Below are positions 52,240-61,224 of a DNA stretch of 64,000 bases, one piece after another. The notes beneath the pieces are model-generated. The model was not told where the DNA came from and did not search any database. It saw only the letters and a program-made list of their open reading frames with translations. A program made the translations under genes and the position numbers. This DNA is from an uncultured Alphaproteobacteria bacterium (GTDB lineage: Bacteria; Pseudomonadota; Alphaproteobacteria; Rs-D84), in NCBI GenBank assembly GCA_944389265.1, contig CALXLS010000001.1, forward strand, positions 1 to 64,000, in the 5' to 3' direction. Position 1 is the first letter of the stretch. Each line of letters starts with the position of its first letter.

Positions 52240-53271
52240 ATGTCGGCACAGACAAAACGCCGGTTTAAAAAACTGGTAAGTTATTCGGGAATATTTTTCT
52301 TTTTATTAGCCGCCTTTATGCTGTGGTGGCAACTACGCGATTACAGTATTTATGATATTATAAGCGCAATTTTTAGTATTCCTATGATAAACTTAATTGC
52401 TGCATGTATTGCTTGTTTTGCAGGGTACCTGGCTTTGTCTTTGTATGACTTTTTGGCTCTGCGATATGTTGGTGGTCACGTTTCTTGGTGGAAATGGATG
52501 TTGGCAGGTATGCTTGGGTTCGCAATCAGCAATAATGCAGGGCATGCTGTTGTCAGTGGGGGTGCAATTCGATATAGACTGTATACTCGGTGGAGAATAA
52601 GTGGTGGTGACATCGTAAAAATGCTTACTTTTTCCGGTTTTACTTTCTTCTTGGGTTGCTCTGCGATATTAATTATAGGCTATTTTCTAGTTCCTTCTGC
52701 CTTACTTGATAGGTCAGTCGGGGCAAGCGTCGGATTAAATACCTTATTCATCTTCTGTTCTGCGGCAGTCTTGGCATACTTTGCAGTCACCCTGTTCTTT
52801 TACAAAAAAAGCATAAAAATAGGAAACCTGAAATTTCAGGTACCTTCTACTAAAACCGCTTTCCTGCAAATGTTATTAGGAGCAGCCGATAGCGTTCTGG
52901 CAGGGTTGGTCTTGTATTTCTGCTTATTGCCTTTTGTACAAATTCCATTCGGTACTTATATCGGTCTCTTCGTAATAGCCCAAACTACCGGTGTATTCAG
53001 TCAAGTACCAGGTGGTATAGGCGTTTTTGAAACTATTTTCTTACTGGCTTTACCAGAACATATAGATAAAGCAGATATTTTCGGTGCTTTATTGGCTTAT
53101 AGAATTATCTATTACCTGCTGCCGTTAATTGGTGCGGGCGGGCTGTTCTTTATATATGAAAATTGGCTGCGTGCGCGTATGAAAAGATGGCTAGAAGAAG
53201 CAAAAGCCAAAATTCCACAAATTCCCGCAAAAATCAAAAACATAAAAAATCTTAAAAATAAGAAAAAATAA
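52240..53271 (+). CDS. UPF0104/MprF-like integral membrane protein
   Basis: A 343-residue protein with about eight membrane helices. It matches the flippase part of lysyl-phosphatidylglycerol synthases (LPG_synthase_TM/YbhN), with NNAGHAVVSGGAIRYRLY near residue 94 and QVPGGIGVFE near 250, both family signatures. It lacks the C-terminal aminoacyl-transfer domain. It probably helps move or organise membrane lipids. A basic tail ends the protein. An AAAGGA ribosome site supports the start. Confidence 0.9.
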   Translation: MSAQTKRRFKKLVSYSGIFFFLLAAFMLWWQLRDYSIYDIISAIFSIPMINLIAACIACFAGYLALSLYDFLALRYVGGHVSWWKWMLAGMLGFAISNNAGHAVVSGGAIRYRLYTRWRISGGDIVKMLTFSGFTFFLGCSAILIIGYFLVPSALLDRSVGASVGLNTLFIFCSAAVLAYFAVTLFFYKKSIKIGNLKFQVPSTKTAFLQMLLGAADSVLAGLVLYFCLLPFVQIPFGTYIGLFVIAQTTGVFSQVPGGIGVFETIFLLALPEHIDKADIFGALLAYRIIYYLLPLIGAGGLFFIYENWLRARMKRWLEEAKAKIPQIPAKIKNIKNLKNKKK

Positions 53272-53276
53272 ATACC

Positions 53277-53477
53277 TTGCCATACTATATATTTGCGTGA
53301 TATGCTAAGAGTTATCGTATGACATGGGGTTAATATAAGTGTTTGTATTATCACTATTTTCTGTAATTCGATTTGCGCTTTTTATTATCGTTGCGCATTC
53401 CCTTGGCATGGGCTTGGACGCCCCACGGGGACGGGTTATTTCCATCGCATACGCATACAGAACAAAAGGATTATTAA
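53277..53477 (+). promoter_or_regulatory. Promoter and long leader of the RNase E/G gene
   Basis: TTGCCA (53277-53282) and TATGCT (53301-53306), 18-bp spacer, give a leader of about 165 bases. The segment 53400-53445 is clearly more GC-rich than its surroundings and can fold (CCCC near 53424 with GGGG near 53429, and GGGC/GCCC pairs). RNase E genes in other bacteria control themselves through their leaders, so autoregulation is possible here. Confidence 0.5.
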
Positions 53478-55274
53478 ATGTCAAAGAAGATTTATGTGGA
53501 CGCAGTCCACCCGGAAGAAACAAGGGTGGTGGTGGTGGATACTGCTACCAACCGCGTTTCTGATTTTGACGTTGAAACAACGACAAAACCCCAGATAAAA
53601 GGGAACATTTATCTGGCAAAGGTCATTCGCGTCGAACCTTCCTTGCAAGCGGCTTTCGTTGATTACGGGTCTGGTAAAAATGGCTTCTTACCTTTTTCAG
53701 AAATTCACCCCGATTATTATCAGGTGACCCCTGAACAAAAAAAGAAATTGTTGGAACTGGCTCATGCTAATATCGTTGATGACGATGAAGACCCAGATGA
53801 TGAAAATGATGAAGTAGCAGAATATGACGACCAAAGCGCAGGTGATGATAATAAAGAATTCACAAAACGCGCACACGAATTCAAAATTCAGGACGTTATA
53901 AAACCAAAACAAATTTTGCTGGTTCAAGGGGTTAAGGAAGAACGTGGTCAAAAAGGCGCATCAATGACAACTTATTTGTCATTGGCGGGGCGTTTTGCCG
54001 TTTTAATGCCAAATTCAAGAAAACGCAATAGTTATGGTATTTCTAAAAAGATTTCTGATAAAGCAGAACGCGCACGTTTGCGTGAAATACTACACGAACT
54101 TAAAATACCAAAAGGTATGACCGTCGTTTTGCGTACCGCTGCTTTTGAAGCAAACGCGGCAGAAATTGCAAAAGACTATGATTACTTGGTTAACTTATGG
54201 AATGAAATCCGTAAAACTACCTTGGAATCTGTTGCACCTATTACTATACATACAGAAGATTCCTTATTGCGTCGCGTAGTTCGTGACTTCCTGTCCGACA
54301 AAGAAGATGTATTGGTTATTCAAGGTGAAGAAGCATTTGATGCGGCAAAACAATATTTTCAGCAAATGTATGGGCGCGCACCACGCAAACAGTTGGTTCA
54401 ATATAAAGATGCTGCGGTTCCTTTAATGGTAAAAGCGGGCGTTGAGAAACAATTAGAAGGTTTGCATGGCCCGTACGTTCAATTGCCTTCTGGCGGCTCT
54501 TTGGTAATTAACCAGACAGAAGCAATGGTGACAATTGACGTAAATTCTTCTCGCGCTATCAAAGAAAAAGATATTGAACAAACCGCGCTGAATACTAATT
54601 TAGAAGCAGCGGAAGAAATCGCGTTACAACTTCGTCTTCGCGACTTGGCGGGTATCGTTGCTATCGACTTTATCGATATGGAAGAAGAAAAAAATAACCG
54701 CAAGTTAGAAATGAAAATGCGCGAAGTTATGAAGCGCGACCGCGCACGCACACAAGTTGCAAAAATAAACAACTTTGGTGTTTTGATGCTATCACGTCAA
54801 CGCTTGCGTAGTAGTTTTATGGAATCTTCATACGTTCAATGCCCACACTGCATGGGTGCAGGCGTAGTTCCAAGCATACAGACAGCGGCAATAATCTTAT
54901 TCCGTCACTTGCAAGAAAAACTGCTTGCAAAAAGTGCACAGAAAATCATTATGACTGTTCCAACAGATGTTGCGATTTATCTGTTAAATCATAAACGCGC
55001 AGAACTGGCGGCAATGGAAGCCGAATTTGAAACTGAAATTGTTATAGTCGGTGATGACAGTTTAATGAATATTGACCAATATTCAATTCAACGCGTTGCA
55101 CCAGAACAAAACAAAACAGAAGAATTATTGGGCGCATACGAGCCATCTACAGATGTGAAAAAGAAAAACGCACAGCATGTAGAAGCACGCAAAACGACAA
55201 TGAACGCGCCGCGCCGTCGTCGCAAGAATGATTCAAAAAAGAAGTCCAGTTTGTGGCACAAATTGGTTGGTTAA
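53478..55274 (+). CDS. rng: Ribonuclease E/G family endoribonuclease
   Basis: A 598-residue RNase E/G. It has an N-terminal S1 domain (about 37-150) interrupted by a very acidic insert (about 94-120), as is common in alphaproteobacterial RNase E. The 5'-sensor region follows, then the catalytic DNase-I-like domain with aspartates in MVTIDVNSSRA and VAIDFIDMEEE, and the zinc-link CPHCMGAG near 458. There is no long scaffold tail, only a short basic C-terminus (RRRRKNDSKKK). It processes rRNA, tRNA and mRNA. The short form could be called rng or rne. Confidence 0.93.
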   Translation: MSKKIYVDAVHPEETRVVVVDTATNRVSDFDVETTTKPQIKGNIYLAKVIRVEPSLQAAFVDYGSGKNGFLPFSEIHPDYYQVTPEQKKKLLELAHANIVDDDEDPDDENDEVAEYDDQSAGDDNKEFTKRAHEFKIQDVIKPKQILLVQGVKEERGQKGASMTTYLSLAGRFAVLMPNSRKRNSYGISKKISDKAERARLREILHELKIPKGMTVVLRTAAFEANAAEIAKDYDYLVNLWNEIRKTTLESVAPITIHTEDSLLRRVVRDFLSDKEDVLVIQGEEAFDAAKQYFQQMYGRAPRKQLVQYKDAAVPLMVKAGVEKQLEGLHGPYVQLPSGGSLVINQTEAMVTIDVNSSRAIKEKDIEQTALNTNLEAAEEIALQLRLRDLAGIVAIDFIDMEEEKNNRKLEMKMREVMKRDRARTQVAKINNFGVLMLSRQRLRSSFMESSYVQCPHCMGAGVVPSIQTAAIILFRHLQEKLLAKSAQKIIMTVPTDVAIYLLNHKRAELAAMEAEFETEIVIVGDDSLMNIDQYSIQRVAPEQNKTEELLGAYEPSTDVKKKNAQHVEARKTTMNAPRRRRKNDSKKKSSLWHKLVG

Positions 55275-55276
55275 AA

Positions 55277-55300
55277 AAAATCCCGCAACTGCGGGATTTT
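55277..55300 (+). terminator. Intrinsic terminator after the RNase E/G gene (bidirectional)
   Basis: A 10-bp stem 55277-55286/55291-55300 with a 4-base loop, with A/T runs on both sides. Confidence 0.93.
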
Positions 55301-55307
55301 TATTATT

Positions 55308-55475
55308 CTGGGGCGGATGACCGGGACACCTGCGCCAGGCAATTTTATTGTCTGGCTTCGTATTGTTCGCTTATCGCACCTAACGGTGCTGCTCACCACT
55401 CGTTCACGTTCGACTTCCCTTCGGTCGTCTTACTGACTCGTATGCGAACCTCGGTTCGAACCCGACCCGTCCAAA
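55308..55475. other. GC-rich structured segment beginning with a copy of the tRNA-His 3' end
   Basis: This 168-bp block lies between two strong bidirectional terminators and is far more GC-rich than its neighbours. Its left edge (55308-55324) exactly repeats 17 bases of the tRNA-His 3' end (55516-55532). Its right part contains CGGTTCGAACCCG, a T-arm-like sequence, and ends CCCGTCCA. On the + strand GGGCGG near 55311 can pair with CCGTCC near 55468. It has no long reading frame. It may be a structured RNA or the remnant of a small insertion at tRNA-His. I cannot name it; it lacks the conserved parts of tmRNA, SRP RNA and RNase P RNA. Confidence 0.5.
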
Positions 55476-55516
55476 GTTATAAAAAATACTGGCATAACGC
55501 CAGTATTTTTTATAAC
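55476..55516 (-). terminator. Very strong intrinsic terminator after tRNA-His
   Basis: A perfect 18-bp stem 55476-55493/55499-55516 with a 5-base loop, containing A- and T-runs in both orientations. It starts at the last base of the tRNA-His region. Confidence 0.93.
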
Positions 55517-55594
55517 TGGGGCGGATGACCGGATTCGAACCGGCGACATTTGGTACCACAAACCAACGCTCTAACCAGCTGAGCTACATCCGCC
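55517..55594 (-). tRNA. tRNA-His(GUG)
   Basis: A complete cloverleaf on the minus strand with the extra G at -1 typical of tRNA-His, anticodon loop TTGTGGT (GUG), T-arm CCGGTTCGAATCCGG and an encoded CCA. Confidence 0.98.
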
Positions 55595-55609
55595 ATACTC
55601 AATTCTTCT

Positions 55610-55685
55610 TGGTGGAGCTGATCAGACTCGAACTGACGACCCCTTGCATGCCATGCAAGTGCTCTACCAACTGAGCTACAACCCC
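55610..55685 (-). tRNA. tRNA-Ala(GGC)
   Basis: A complete cloverleaf on the minus strand with acceptor GGGGTTG including the G3-U70 pair that marks tRNA-Ala, anticodon loop ATGGCAT (GGC) and an encoded CCA. A promoter TTGACT-17-TAGAAT lies just upstream on the minus strand (about 55700-55729). It is probably co-transcribed with tRNA-His. Confidence 0.98.
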
Positions 55686-55765
55686 CTTGCGAAGCATTAT
55701 TCTATATTTCTTCTTGCAAAAAGTCAAATCAATTTGCTAATCTTTTTACACATAAGGAGATTAAT

Positions 55766-56326
55766 ATGGATTATCAATCTTTAAAAGCAGAAGTTGAACA
55801 AAAAACCTTGCAAACTTTGGATGTCTTGAAAAATGAATATGCAGGCCTGCGTACTGGTCGTGCATCCATTCACCTTTTAGATGGTGTTAAAGTCCCTGTT
55901 TATGGTTCTGATATGCCTTTAAACCAAATCGCAACAGTCGCAACACCAGATAACCAAACTCTTACAGTTACAGTTTGGGATATTAATAATGCAGGTGCCG
56001 CAGAAAAAGCAATTCGCGATTCTGGGCTGGGATTAAACCCTATGACAGCTGGTGGGGTTATTCGTTTAAACATGCCCCCCCTTACAGAAGAACGTCGCAA
56101 AGAACTGACTAAAGTCGCTGGTAAATATGCTGAAGAAGCAAAAATTTCTATGCGCAATATCCGTCAAGATGCAATGGGTAAAATTAAACGCGCTGTCACA
56201 GATAAAGAAATTTCTGAAGACGACCAGCGCAAATTTGAAGATGACTTACAGAAAGTTTTTGATAATCGCGCCGCAGAAGTTGACGCATTGGCTAAACAAA
56301 AAGAAGCCGACATCATGTCTGTTTAA
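55766..56326 (+). CDS. frr: Ribosome recycling factor
   Basis: A 186-residue RRF with LRTGRASIHLLDGVKVPVYG near residue 30 and the conserved end RRKELTKVAGKYAEEAKISMRNIR followed by EDDQRKFEDDLQK. With EF-G it splits post-termination ribosomes. A TAAGGAG ribosome site precedes the ATG. It leads the frr-uppS-cdsA-rseP-bamA run. A likely promoter, TTGCAA-18-TAATCT, lies before it. Confidence 0.98.
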   Translation: MDYQSLKAEVEQKTLQTLDVLKNEYAGLRTGRASIHLLDGVKVPVYGSDMPLNQIATVATPDNQTLTVTVWDINNAGAAEKAIRDSGLGLNPMTAGGVIRLNMPPLTEERRKELTKVAGKYAEEAKISMRNIRQDAMGKIKRAVTDKEISEDDQRKFEDDLQKVFDNRAAEVDALAKQKEADIMSV

Positions 56327-56349
56327 CTTCAAAACATCGGATATAAAAA

Positions 56350-57111
56350 ATGCTGAAACTATTTAAAAAGAAAAAAGAAATTCAACCATCAGAACCAGCA
56401 AAATTGCCACAGCATATCGCCTTTATATGCGATGGTAATCGACGCTGGGCAGAAGCACGCGGTTTGCCACCACTTATGGGGCATAAAGCAGGTATTTCAA
56501 ACTTTGAAAATCTAGTAGATTGGTTCATTGCTCGTGGCGTATCTACAATAACCTTCTTTATTTTCTCTACAGAAAATTGGAACCGTTCAAAAGAAGAAAT
56601 TGATTTCTTGATGGACTTGTTCTATACAGAATTAAAGAAAAATCTTAAACACGCGGTTGAAAAAAACTTGCGATATCGTGTAATTGGCTCGCGCGACAGA
56701 TTACCGAAAAAATTAGCAAACCTTTGCGATGAACTAGAAGAAAAGTCTGCTGAAAATACAGGTGGTACGGTTGTATTTGCTCTGAATTATGGTGGCCAAG
56801 ATGAAATCATAAATGCAGTAAATGATGCAATCGAAGCAGGTAAACCTGTTGATAAAGAAACTTTTGAGACGTTCTTGGATACGAGCGAACTTTTACCAAT
56901 CGATTTAATGGTAAGAACAAGCAATGAATACAGAATTTCTAACTTCTTATTATGGAAATTGGCTTATGCAGAATTATTGTTCGTACCAGAACATTGGCCA
57001 GACTTAGTAAAAAGTGAAAAACTGTGGCAATTTACTTTGGACGAATTCGCAAAACGAAATAGACGTTTCGGGGGCGGTAAAAAAGCCAATTATGCCGGCA
57101 CAAAAAAATAA
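56350..57111 (+). CDS. uppS: Undecaprenyl diphosphate synthase
   Basis: A 253-residue cis-prenyltransferase with IAFICDGNRRWAEARGL (catalytic Asp and FPP site) near residue 23, TFFIFSTENWNRS near 76 and the C-terminal DLMVRTSNEYRISNFLLW near 190. In the last motif, GE of the usual SGE is NE. It makes the C55 carrier lipid for cell wall and surface glycan synthesis. Confidence 0.96.
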   Translation: MLKLFKKKKEIQPSEPAKLPQHIAFICDGNRRWAEARGLPPLMGHKAGISNFENLVDWFIARGVSTITFFIFSTENWNRSKEEIDFLMDLFYTELKKNLKHAVEKNLRYRVIGSRDRLPKKLANLCDELEEKSAENTGGTVVFALNYGGQDEIINAVNDAIEAGKPVDKETFETFLDTSELLPIDLMVRTSNEYRISNFLLWKLAYAELLFVPEHWPDLVKSEKLWQFTLDEFAKRNRRFGGGKKANYAGTKK

Positions 57112-57122
57112 GGTGAAAAACT

Positions 57123-57767
57123 ATGTCAAACACAACGCAACGAATAATTGTCGGTGCTGTAATGGCTTTGATTGCAGTTGCAGCAGCAGTCGCAGAATAT
57201 TTCGGATTTCCAGCCGTTAAATACTTAGGTATTTTTGTCGTTCTGGCTATGATTTTGGAAATGATTATTTGTACTACTCATACACCAAAAGAAACATTAA
57301 AAAATAACTGGTTATCTTTTACTTTATTCTTTGCATGGTTGTTTGTCATGCTGGTCGCCGTCAACTATGTCGGAACACGCCCTTGGATTATGCTATTATT
57401 ACTTTTAATAATAAGTTGTGCAGATATAGGTGCTTGGTTCTTTGGCCGCTTGTTTGGTGGTGACAAAATGTGGGAAAGACTCTCCGCAGGTAAAACTTGG
57501 TCTGGTCAGATTGCAGGTATTGTTTGTGGTACCCTTGCATCAATAATGTACGGCTTGCTGGGAACAGATACTTTCATGCCACAATTAATGTGGATTGGTA
57601 TTAGTGTTGCACTGCTAAGCCAATATGGGGACTTAACTGCAAGTTGGATAAAACGTAAAATGGGGATAAAAGATTTCGGTCGTATTCTACCTGGACACGG
57701 TGGCATGCTGGATAGATTTGACGGGTGGATTTATGTTCTTCCCCTGATATGGCTTGTTATGTTGTAA
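57123..57767 (+). CDS. cdsA: Phosphatidate cytidylyltransferase
   Basis: A 214-residue membrane enzyme with six or so helices. It has the CdsA signature near the C-terminus: KRKMGIKDFGRILPGHGGMLDR (split here over positions 177-198) with the catalytic D. It makes CDP-diacylglycerol, the precursor of phospholipids. It is shorter than the E. coli enzyme (285), as usual for alphaproteobacteria. It is 11 bases after uppS. Confidence 0.94.
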   Translation: MSNTTQRIIVGAVMALIAVAAAVAEYFGFPAVKYLGIFVVLAMILEMIICTTHTPKETLKNNWLSFTLFFAWLFVMLVAVNYVGTRPWIMLLLLLIISCADIGAWFFGRLFGGDKMWERLSAGKTWSGQIAGIVCGTLASIMYGLLGTDTFMPQLMWIGISVALLSQYGDLTASWIKRKMGIKDFGRILPGHGGMLDRFDGWIYVLPLIWLVML

Positions 57768-57797
57768 TTGTTTTTGGGTTAAAAAGGAAAGGGAATT

Positions 57798-58856
57798 ATG
57801 CAAATTATTTTAACCATTGTCGCATTATTAATTGTTCTGGGCGTAGTAGTTTTTGTACACGAACTGGGGCATTTCTTGGCTGCACGTTGGGCCGGTGTAC
57901 GCGTAAATACTTTTTCTATCGGTTTCGGTCCCGCAATCGTAAAGTGGCACGATAAAAAGGGTACTATGTGGAAAATCGCGTGTTTACCTCTTGGCGGCTA
58001 TGTTTCTATTTATGGTCAAGAGGACATGTTTGACCGAAAAAAATATAAAGAAATGCCAGAAGATAAAAAGAAAGGTCACTACCTTTCAGCACCAGCATGG
58101 AAACAGTTTATTATAATAGCCGCTGGTGTATTCATGAACTTCGTCCTTGCTTGGGGTATTTATTCCGCAATGTTTATGTTCCAACCGAAAACAGTTCAAC
58201 TACCCGTTGTCGGACAAGTCATTCAAGAAAGCATAGCATTTAACGCCGGCGTTAAACCAGGTGATATAATTGTTCGTATCGATAAAGAAAAAATTACTAA
58301 TTGGGGCGAACTTATCATAGCAAAAGAACTGGCTGCTAATCGCGATGCGAACGTCCTTATTGCACGTGGAAATAATTTAATAACGGTCCAACTGTCCCCT
58401 GCAGAAAGATGGGGATTGATAGCCGACGGCAGTAAAACAGAATTACGCAAAAAAGGTTTCTTTGGTGCATTATATTCCGGTGCGCGCGAAACTTATTATC
58501 AATCAAAAACACTACTTGTTGTATTAAAGCAAATCGTCACTGGTGAAAGGTCTTCTAAACAACTTGGCTCTTTTATTACCATAGCAGAGGTATCAGGTAA
58601 AGCAATGGCAATGGGATTCTTTGCACTACTGTCAATTATTGCATTGCTGTCTGTTAACTTAGGTGTTATAAACTTATTACCCCTGCCGGTTCTGGACGGT
58701 GGTTATTTGCTGATATTAATTATAGAGGGCATTACCAGAAAAAAACTTGGTGGGAAAAGCATGGAAATCGCAATCATCGCAGGTTGGTTGTTCATATTTG
58801 CGCTGTTTGCACTGACTATGTGGAATGACTTGGCACGTGTATTTGGGTTAAATTAA
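57798..58856 (+). CDS. rseP: Site-2 intramembrane protease RseP
   Basis: A 352-residue RseP with the zinc motif VVVFVHELGHFLAAR near residue 16, one PDZ domain (about 125-205) with GVKPGDIIVRID, and NLLPLPVLDGG near 290. It cuts membrane-bound anti-sigma factors and signal-peptide remnants. It follows cdsA directly. The dxr gene usually found between cdsA and rseP is missing here. Confidence 0.96.
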   Translation: MQIILTIVALLIVLGVVVFVHELGHFLAARWAGVRVNTFSIGFGPAIVKWHDKKGTMWKIACLPLGGYVSIYGQEDMFDRKKYKEMPEDKKKGHYLSAPAWKQFIIIAAGVFMNFVLAWGIYSAMFMFQPKTVQLPVVGQVIQESIAFNAGVKPGDIIVRIDKEKITNWGELIIAKELAANRDANVLIARGNNLITVQLSPAERWGLIADGSKTELRKKGFFGALYSGARETYYQSKTLLVVLKQIVTGERSSKQLGSFITIAEVSGKAMAMGFFALLSIIALLSVNLGVINLLPLPVLDGGYLLILIIEGITRKKLGGKSMEIAIIAGWLFIFALFALTMWNDLARVFGLN

Positions 58857-58857
58857 A

Positions 58858-61131
58858 ATGAAAAAAAATACTACTTTTGTTTTAGCAGCTTGTTCGATTT
58901 TTGTCGCACCATTGGCAAACGCTGCAAATGTTTCAAGAATTGATGTCAGCGGGAACCAGCGCATGGATGCAGAGTCTATCCGCATATTGTCCGATGTAAA
59001 AATTGGGGAAAATGTCGGCACAGAACGCGCAAACCAAATCGCAAAAAAACTGCAAGAAAGTGGTTATTTTTCTAAGGTTAGTGTTCGCATGTCTGGTGAT
59101 GTATTGAAAATCGATATTCAAGAAGCACCAACCGTAAATATGGTGACAGTCGAAGGAAATGACGAAATATCTACTGATGACCTAAAAAAAGAACTGCGCC
59201 TTAAAGAACGGTCTTCTTATGATGAATCCGTCATAGGCGCAGATGTACAGAGAATGCTGACTCTTTATCAACGAAAAGGCTTCTTTGGTACAAAAATAGA
59301 ACCTAAAAAAATAGAGTTAGAAGATAACCGCGTTAATGTCGTCTATGAAATTAAAGAAGGTCACCCTACTTATATAACAAGCATCGATTTTGAGGGAAAT
59401 AAAAAATTTAGTGACCGAACTCTTCGTGGCGAAATATTATCTCGTGAACATGCTTGGTGGCGTTTTATGACGCAATTCGATGTATTTGATGAAGATAGAA
59501 TCAAATATGATGAACAAATGTTGCGCCAATTTTATATGCGAAACGGTTATGTTGATATTCAAATCACAGACGCTAATGGTAAATTTACACCAGATAGACA
59601 ATATTACTCTGTCGTATTCACAATCGATGAAGGTGAAAAATATAAGTTTGGCAAACTTACAATAGACAATCCTTTTGATGATGTACCAGACGAAGAACTA
59701 TATGATGTTATCGTTATGGCCAAAGGTGATGTCTACAATATTGACGAAGTAGATGAAACTATATCTGCCCTGCGTGGTGCAGTTGCAGATCATGGATATG
59801 CTTTTATCAATGTTGAACCTGTACCTGTTAAAAATGACGATACAAAAACAATCGATTTAGAATTTAAAATTCAAAAGACTAATCGCGTTTATCTGAATAG
59901 CATAAATATTTTAGGTAATGTTCGTACTTTCGATAGCGTCATAGAACAATTAATTCCTATGCGTCCGGGTGACCCATTCTCGCTACAAACTATTGAAGAA
60001 GGTCGTCAAAACTTAATGCGCACACGCTTCTTTAAAGACGTACAAATGGTTCCAAGTCGTGTTGCAGATGCAAATATGATGAACCTGGATATTAAAGTAG
60101 AAGAACAACCTACGGGCGAATTATCTGGTGGGTTCGGTTGGTCAAATATAAATGGTTTTATGGTTGATGCCGGTATTACCGAAAGCAACTTTATGGGGCG
60201 CGGACAAGTAGTACAACTGCGCGGTTCCATCGCACAATATCAAAAACAAGCCTTGTTTAGTTTTACTGAACCTTATCTTTTCGGGCGTCAATTATCTGGT
60301 GGTTTTGATGTTTCTTATACAATGTATGATTATTCTTCACTTGGTGGGTTCGGTTATGACCGCGACTCGCTGACAGTCGCTACACGTATGGGCTGGAAAC
60401 TAACAGACCATTGGACTCAAAGCGTCAGATTGTCGGCTTCTTTCGACCAAAACTATGATATACAATCTGCAACAGGTTGGCGGGATGCTAATTTATATAC
60501 TTTAAGCACTAACCTTAGATACTATAACCTTGATACGAATTTTGAACAAAATACTCATACCGGAGTTGTTGCAAACCTGGGCGTTGCTTATACAGGTTTC
60601 GGCGGAACAGAAACTTATATGCGATACAGCGCAGATATTACCGGTATGGTAAAGTTCTTTGACGATAGATGGCAATTGCGTTCTTCACTTGATTTCGGGT
60701 TATTACAATCAATCGGTGGGGACTATATTTCTCGTGTTTACCGTTATTTCTTGGGCGGTGAATCACTGCGCGGTTTTGATATCGCAGGTGTCGGTTCCAG
60801 AAACTGGGCTTATACAACTTATTCATTGGGGGGGCTATGGAAAATTAACGGTTCAACACAATTGAACTTCCCTATCTTTATTCCAGATGAATATCAAATA
60901 AAAGGTTTCGTATTCTTTGATTATGGTATCTTAGGTAAACCACCAAAAGAAGAATATTATTATGCTGGTAAACCAAACTATATAGATGATAACATCAGAA
61001 CTTCTGCGGGTGTCGGTGTCTATTGGAATACACCAATGGGTCCAATGAATTTTAGTTGGGGTTGGCCACTTAAAATGGATAAATACGATAGAGAACAAAG
61101 ATTCTTGTTATCTTTTGAAACTCAGTTCTAA
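58858..61131 (+). CDS. bamA: Outer-membrane protein assembly factor BamA
   Basis: A 757-residue BamA. The signal peptide is cleaved after NAANA-type residues (about 22). Five POTRA domains (about 24-420) are followed by a C-terminal 16-strand barrel (about 430-757). The barrel has the conserved FLGGESLRGFD of the VRGF/Y loop near 635 and the final aromatic SFETQF. It inserts beta-barrel proteins into the outer membrane. The ATG begins 1 base after the rseP stop. A strong terminator follows. Confidence 0.97.
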   Translation: MKKNTTFVLAACSIFVAPLANAANVSRIDVSGNQRMDAESIRILSDVKIGENVGTERANQIAKKLQESGYFSKVSVRMSGDVLKIDIQEAPTVNMVTVEGNDEISTDDLKKELRLKERSSYDESVIGADVQRMLTLYQRKGFFGTKIEPKKIELEDNRVNVVYEIKEGHPTYITSIDFEGNKKFSDRTLRGEILSREHAWWRFMTQFDVFDEDRIKYDEQMLRQFYMRNGYVDIQITDANGKFTPDRQYYSVVFTIDEGEKYKFGKLTIDNPFDDVPDEELYDVIVMAKGDVYNIDEVDETISALRGAVADHGYAFINVEPVPVKNDDTKTIDLEFKIQKTNRVYLNSINILGNVRTFDSVIEQLIPMRPGDPFSLQTIEEGRQNLMRTRFFKDVQMVPSRVADANMMNLDIKVEEQPTGELSGGFGWSNINGFMVDAGITESNFMGRGQVVQLRGSIAQYQKQALFSFTEPYLFGRQLSGGFDVSYTMYDYSSLGGFGYDRDSLTVATRMGWKLTDHWTQSVRLSASFDQNYDIQSATGWRDANLYTLSTNLRYYNLDTNFEQNTHTGVVANLGVAYTGFGGTETYMRYSADITGMVKFFDDRWQLRSSLDFGLLQSIGGDYISRVYRYFLGGESLRGFDIAGVGSRNWAYTTYSLGGLWKINGSTQLNFPIFIPDEYQIKGFVFFDYGILGKPPKEEYYYAGKPNYIDDNIRTSAGVGVYWNTPMGPMNFSWGWPLKMDKYDREQRFLLSFETQF

Positions 61132-61160
61132 AAATATTGCGGGTAACCGCAATATTTTTC
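61132..61160 (+). terminator. Intrinsic terminator after bamA
   Basis: An 11-bp stem 61132-61142/61147-61157 with a GTAA loop and a T-run. It separates bamA from the downstream cluster. Confidence 0.93.
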
Positions 61161-61168
61161 TTTTAGGC

Positions 61169-61198
61169 TTGACGTATTAAGTGCATTTTTCTTATAAT
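61169..61198 (+). promoter_or_regulatory. Promoter of the VirB7/VirB8-like cluster
   Basis: TTGACG (61169-61174) and TATAAT (61193-61198) with an 18-bp spacer, directly after the bamA terminator. Confidence 0.75.
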
Positions 61199-61224
61199 TT
61201 AATTAATCTAAGGGGGAAAAAGAT

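Noticed and set aside
53339-53563. A 74-codon frame overlapping the start of the RNase E/G gene, possible leader peptide
   Set aside because: It begins at a non-ATG codon without a ribosome site, overlaps the real gene in another frame and contains the low-complexity GRNKGGGGG caused by the host gene's coding sequence.
55308-55475. tmRNA, SRP RNA or RNase P RNA
   Set aside because: None of the conserved parts is present: no GATTCGAC-type tmRNA segment or tag frame, no GGAAGCAGC-like SRP loop and no RNase P core. Kept only as an unnamed structured block.
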